Assembly (NCBI RefSeq): GCF_964199755.1
Contig: NC_133897.1
Coordinates: forward strand, 118,553,579-118,617,578
Direction of reading: 5' to 3'
DNA: 64,000 nucleotides
Source: Larus michahellis
Lineage: Eukaryota > Chordata > Aves > Charadriiformes > Laridae
This document shows, one piece after another, positions 59,208-64,000 of this stretch; position 1 is the stretch's first letter, and every line of letters begins with the position of its first letter. The notes beneath the pieces were generated by a model. The model did not search any database, had not been told where the DNA came from, and saw only the letters and a list, made by a program, of their open reading frames with translations. The translations under genes were made by a program, and so were the position numbers.

Positions 59208-61911
59208 GTAACCGGGGCGCCCTGTGGGGTCGCAGAGGGGTCGGGCGGCGCCGGGACCCCCTTCCCCTGGCAGCCCGCTCCCCGTCCCGCGCCGTCTCCC
59301 GGCGCTGCGGAGCGGCGGGGTGGTGTGTGTCTGTGTGTGTGTCTTTTTGGGGCGTCCTGGCCCCTCCGGGGGTGCTGCCGTTACCCTGGGGTGCGTGGTC
59401 TCATTACATTGAGGGGGTCTCTCCTGGCTGGGCTGCGTGTACCGCAGCGCGTGGACCAGCGGGACCCCACGCAGGGAAGCGCTGGGAGAAGTGGAGGTGG
59501 GCAGCGGGGCTTCTGCCCACAGGTGTCTCGGCACCCTCTGGAGGGGGTCCCCTGACACGGGGAGCAGCTGTCCTCCCCCCCTACTCCGTCCCCGGTCACC
59601 CCCTTCCACCTCCGTCCCCGCCGTCCCCAGTCGCTCCCGGTGCCCACGGTGCTGCGGCCGCTGCCGGGGATGCGAGACCCGCTGGTGCCGCCGGGCGCCG
59701 GGAGGTGGCTTTAGGAGTGGTACCCACCCCGTGGTTTTGTGGCCTCGGCGCTTGGCCCCGTGGTCCGCGGAGAGCAGCCTGATGCTTCTGGGAGTAAAGC
59801 AAGTGAGCTTGAGGGGGGTGGATGGGGTCGTACTGTGCTGGTAACCTCCTCACTGGAGAGCGGGCATCTTTCCAGGGGCGGTGGGACAAGAGGTCTGGTT
59901 TTAGTTGTGTGGCTTTGTGGCATTTTACAAGTGCTGAATGTGAGGGTTATCGTCTGTGCCTTGCATGGCTTGTGGGGGGAAACCAGAGATTCCTTGAGGC
60001 CCTGACAGGGAGCATAAGCACACAGGGCAGTGAGGAGGATGATGTTCTCTCCTAGCATAGCATGAGGTTATTACACACATTTTGTGCCAGTCACAAGAAA
60101 TACAACAATAAACGGTAAGGCTCCTGGCAAAGGGTTAATGGAAATGTATTTTTCCTTTGGTGGAAACTTGTATGAACATGTCTGTTAGAGAGTAAGGAAG
60201 GAGTAACAGATGCACCGAACTCTATGATGTCCTGTGATGGATGTTCAGTATCGGTTTGATCAGAACTTTGTTTGAGGGGGGACTTTCCTAAAGCCTCAGA
60301 CCTTCCAAACTTATTTTATTTGTATTCTGGCTTGGTGGGAGGAGAAGAGAGCCAGAATGAAACTGCAATTTGAAAGGGATTTCGAAAGCTTTAAGGTCCA
60401 CTTTCTGACTCCAGGCAATAGAGAAAGAATGCGAGTCAATTTTTAGCATCTTGGAAGAAGGGTTGGTGTTTTGAAGTCTTATGAGGTGTTTGTGTGTTTG
60501 AATAGTGAAATAACTCTTAATATCTGGTTTCATAATAGGTTGCAATGGCTAAGAGAATTTTTCTTCTCATTTTTTTGATGGGGACAGATGCTTGAGAGAG
60601 GGGGAGAGGACTAAGAGGGTGCAGCGTATACACTCTGTTGTGTGTCAGAAGGGAGCATGCACCATCACGCAGCCTGCCCTCACAGTTCATTGAGCAGCCA
60701 CGAGCCAGCAGTGCGCTTTGCCCTGAACTTCTCTCTGCCTTACCTGCCTCACCATGGAACCTCAGTTTACCTTACATCTGTGTCGTGCCTTCTGTCACAA
60801 AAAGCTCAAAGTGCTTTGGAGGTTACAGGCTGAGTAATACACAGTTTTACTAATAGGAAAACCGGATCACGGGTGTAACATGCTTAAACTAAGGTTACAA
60901 AAACAGGTTGTCATGATCAGGAAGCTGCTTGGTCCTCCGTTTCTAATGTAGCTCTGAAGTTTAGGCATCCATCCCTCCATACTGGACGCAACACCCACGT
61001 TTAAAGTTGCCTGAAACCACCAAGCCACCAGGTGAATAGCAAGACCAATAATCTCTCAGCAACATGCTATAGCCTGCTGCTGCAGTGAAATCTCATGCTA
61101 ACATGCCTTGGAATATAGGAAATCACAGTATAACAAAAATCAGCCAAGGCAAACATCAGATAAACACATCAAGCAAGTGGAACGAAGCCTGTTGTGTGAT
61201 GCACATTGTCACTGATGGTTTTTGTAATTGTTCCCTTTATATACTAACACTGGAAATGAGGGTTTGCTGCACGTAGGAAGAGGTTAGAAATGGGGGAGTT
61301 CCTCTTGTTAAATGTTTGCCTTACAGGTCCTAGGTTAGAGGGCAGTTATGGTTCACACCTGATGCAAGTTCCCAGAAGGACTACTGCTAGCTCAGCCCTG
61401 GCACAAGGAAGCATGCTGTGCCTCTTACGGCGTTTGTGTAAGCATGGATACAGCAGCATCTCTCTCCAGTTTTAACAAAGCCCCATTGAGATACATAACA
61501 TGAATGCTTCTGTGGTTTACCAGTAGCTGTTGTGGTTCAAGAAGGGTTGGAAAGTCTTTCAAAAGGCCAGGGAAATCCAGCCACGGAGAGCGCGATAACA
61601 GCACAATGTACGTATTATCAAGCCACTCCACCTCGCAAGTTCAGAGACACTGTAAATGAGAGAATCTCTTCTTTCATGGAGAACTTACAGAAGCTGAGCT
61701 TACATAGAAGGATTTTAAATCAGCATCAGCATTCACGTGTTGTTTCTTAAGATTCTGAGGGAAGGTCATGTGGCTTTTACATAAAGTGATAGGTGTAATA
61801 GCCACCGTGTCAGGTCAGTTCAAGTTAAAGCAGCGCCGTATGCTTGAGTCACTCACTTCTGGGGTCTCTGCAAGGCTGGATTGCAGCTGTTCCTCTATGA
61901 GAATAGGGAAA

Positions 61912-61968
61912 TTGGAACGAAGGTGTGAAGGGTCCCTTCCAACTCTAACCATTCTATGATTCTATGAC
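61912..61968 (+). mobile_element. CR1 LINE, short 3' tail
   Basis: Only the last 57 bp or so: TTGGAAC, then GGGTCCCTTCCAACTCTAAC and CATTCTATGATTCTATGACC. Plus orientation. Confidence 0.8.
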
Positions 61969-63752
61969 CTTCGTTCAGACGAAGGGAGCAGGCAGCTCTG
62001 TTGGCAGTGCTATCCCAAGCACTGAAAATAAGGCGAAGAGAAGAGTAACCCCAGCTTCATTTCCTCTGCTCTTCCATTGGCCTCTCTTGTTCAGCTTGTC
62101 ATTTGGTGGTGTGTCTTTTAATGAAGCCTGTAGGACTCAGGAAATCCAGAAAGAGCATCTGGAGATCATTTAAATCCCTTTGGAGAGCTGATCGATGGGG
62201 TGGACGGTCCCTTCATGGGCAGCTCAACCGAGGCTTGCAAGGCAGCACTGGACATACACTGTGGAAAGCAGTATGTTTCCCTTAGTTAGCACGTTGGCAA
62301 GCGGGACAATGACTTAATAAGAACAGTGTTGAGTGAAGAGATGCACTGCGGTGTAATATATTTCAGCGACTGATGGATAAATGGCATGCCTGGCTTTGTC
62401 TGCCAGTCTGTTCGCAGTGGTGTGCGGGTGTGAATTAAAGTTTAACTGCATACCTGTCCTGCCCTGGCACTGGGTGCCGAACTGCTAGGCATGAAATAGC
62501 GAACAAATCCTTCGTTGTTGTCGCTTTCTATAGCTTACAGGCAAGACATTTTCATCCCTGGGTGTCTCTCTGCTCCACGCTGGCGTATTTCAGCAAACTC
62601 CCTCATGCAGTTCCAGTTTCCCCCTTCACTTGGGGGAGCCAGGGGAAAGGAGGGTACCAAGGTCACCAGCAAATGCACACCTGCCTGCCTGGTGAACGGC
62701 AGCCAAAATTGAACAAAGTCTTGAGGCCCAGACTCCTGGAATGGAGACAAGTCCTGTGGCAGACAGGCTGAGCGCGGCGTGCCTGAGACACTGCCAGTGG
62801 GAAGCAGGGAACGCTGTTCTGTCCAATCATTTATTTTCTTTCTTTCTTTTTTTTTTTTTTTGTTTTGCTGCCTTGTTGGCAGGGCTGCTGGAATGTACTT
62901 TAAATAACTGAAACTCCAGCTGTTGCAATGAAATTCTTTGAATTACGTGCCCCAAAAGAAGAAAAGATGGTATCTTGAGTTCAGATCAAGTGCTCTGGTA
63001 TACTGAAATCACATAGGTGTGTACAAATGTAACGCTTGCATTTCATACTCCTCATTGTTTTCTGTTCATTCAGCTTTTCTTCGAGGCTGGTTCCAGATCA
63101 GAGATGAAACTGCTGTAGTGGCAACTGTTTCCTGTGTATTTCCAGCCTGATCATTGTGAACGTGTATTTAGATCTAACGACAACGTTTCGTGCACGTTGT
63201 AAAACTATTTAGGGAAGCTTGTACTGTTATAATGTGTATGTCAGAACTCCAAGGATGCATTTGTCAGGAAAAATCTTAACCGGGAAGATGCTCTGATGTG
63301 GTGGTAACTGCAGTCGTTGGGGCACAGATTGATTTCTCAGTGTATTGATTTTGCAGATAGTGACACGATGTTCTTTGTCATCACTGCGGAAACTGGCAAC
63401 GTTGTCTGTAGCCAGCATGGGCTGATGTGGTGTCTGCTCCAACAAACTGTCACTGAATCCAGCCGTGTCCTGGCATATTGTAGTTTGTATGAAAAATCAG
63501 CCAAATCACCTTCTCTAAAAGAGCTGGAGGAGAATCGTGTTATAACATGACCCCAGACGTAGTTAACCATCCTGTGTATGTGAGGATTTAGTAAGTCTCA
63601 ACAACTCTTTGAATTCTCGGGAGTTAACCCTCATCCAGGTCGATACCTGCAGTGATGAATCAGAACAGCTAAGAGTAGCCATGTCTTCTGTAAACAACAT
63701 CATATTCTGGGCTTTCTGGAAGAGAAGGATGAGGATGGAACCATTACTAGAT

Positions 63753-64000
63753 GCAGATCATAGACTCATAGCATCTTCATGGTTGGAAAGGACCTTTGAG
63801 ATCATCGAGTCCAACCATACACACACAAAAAAACCCCCTACAATCTCTGTCACTAGAGCATGCCCTGAAGTGCCAGATCTAGACGTTTCTTAAATACCTT
63901 TAGGGATGGTGACTCAACCACCTCCCTGGGCAGGCTGTTCCAGTGCCTGACCACTCTTTCAGTAAAGTAATTCTTCCCAATATCTAATCTAAACCTCTCC
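63753..64000 (-). mobile_element. CR1 LINE, 3' part, cut by the window end
   Basis: Starts ATCATAGACTCATAGC, then TTGGAAAGGACCTTTGAGAT, GGGATGGTGACTCAACCACC, CAGGCTGTTCCAGTGCCTGA and ends CCAATATCTAATCTAAACCT. This is the reverse of a CR1 3' region, of the subfamily type with TGGTGACTC(A/C)ACCAC. An internal A-rich ACACACAAAAAAA stretch replaces part of the consensus. Confidence 0.93.

Larger units (their letters stand above)
58590..59720 (+). promoter_or_regulatory. LAMA3: CpG island and promoter region of LAMA3 (long form)
   Basis: About 1.1 kb extremely rich in GC and CpG, covering the first coding exon and the start of intron 1. Upstream are a CCCCGT repeat and many GC boxes; a CTATAGGG sequence lies about 50 bp before the start codon. 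The long open frames on both strands are base-composition artefacts. Confidence 0.85.
59208..64000 (+). other. LAMA3: LAMA3 intron 1, 5' part
   Basis: Begins with the donor GTAACC inside the CpG island and continues past the window end. It holds a short GT repeat (about 59324-59342), a CR1 tail (61912-61968), a T-rich run (about 62837-62861) and part of another CR1 (63753-64000). I looked for LAMA3 exon 2 on the plus strand and did not find it. Confidence 0.8.

Noticed and set aside
58588-59609. 207-codon plus-strand and 236-codon minus-strand frames over the LAMA3 CpG island
   Set aside because: Base-composition artefacts and shadows of LAMA3 exon 1; the Ser-Pro or Arg-Pro repeats come from the CCCCGT array.
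59208-64000. Search for LAMA3 exon 2 (expected start near GQFCDYC)
   Set aside because: No plus-strand sequence with this reading flanked by AG/GT was found; the exon probably lies beyond the window.

Overview
The window is vertebrate nuclear DNA, almost certainly from a bird. It carries at least seven fragments of CR1 retrotransposon with the typical avian 3' end (degenerate ATTCTATGAT units next to the GGAAGGGACCTT block). It also holds three large-intron genes in the vertebrate order NPC1 - ANKRD29 - LAMA3, which is the order of human 18q11.2. The species cannot be fixed from the sequence. No bacterial, plasmid, phage or CRISPR content is present.

Layout. Positions 1-7783 hold the 5' end of NPC1 on the minus strand: part of intron 2, exon 2 (491-613), a 7 kb intron 1, and coding exon 1 (7703-7783) inside a CpG island (about 7260-8260). 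Positions 8270-19034 hold two small minisatellites, a CR1 fragment that keeps a recognisable reverse transcriptase motif, and the 3' flank of ANKRD29. Positions 19035-45935 hold complete ANKRD29 on the minus strand. I reconstructed ten coding exons with canonical GT/AG borders, all in phase 0. They give 301 residues, the same length as the human protein. Positions 45936-46300 are its GC-rich promoter, with a consensus CArG box, a 16-G run and a 12-bp tandem repeat. Positions 46300-58580 are intergenic and contain a 59-bp near-identical duplicated element and two CR1 tails. Positions 58590-59720 are a CpG island with coding exon 1 of LAMA3 (58950-59207, plus strand). LAMA3 intron 1 runs to the end of the window.

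Functions. NPC1 is the late-endosomal/lysosomal cholesterol exporter. ANKRD29 is a small protein built almost wholly of ankyrin repeats, with no settled function. LAMA3 is the laminin alpha-3 chain of epithelial basement membranes, and the exon seen here belongs to the long form with an LN domain. They do not form a pathway; the linkage is conserved synteny. ANKRD29 and LAMA3 are transcribed divergently from start codons about 13 kb apart.

I found no clearly new multi-gene system. The observations most worth checking are a 66-nt pre-miRNA-like hairpin in NPC1 intron 1, the 59-bp duplicated element at 48303/49749, a CArG box at the ANKRD29 promoter, a CCCCGT hexanucleotide repeat just upstream of LAMA3, a 105-nt pure pyrimidine tract against the ANKRD29 exon 2 acceptor, and a near-perfect 11-bp stem hairpin flanked by A and T tracts at 16656.
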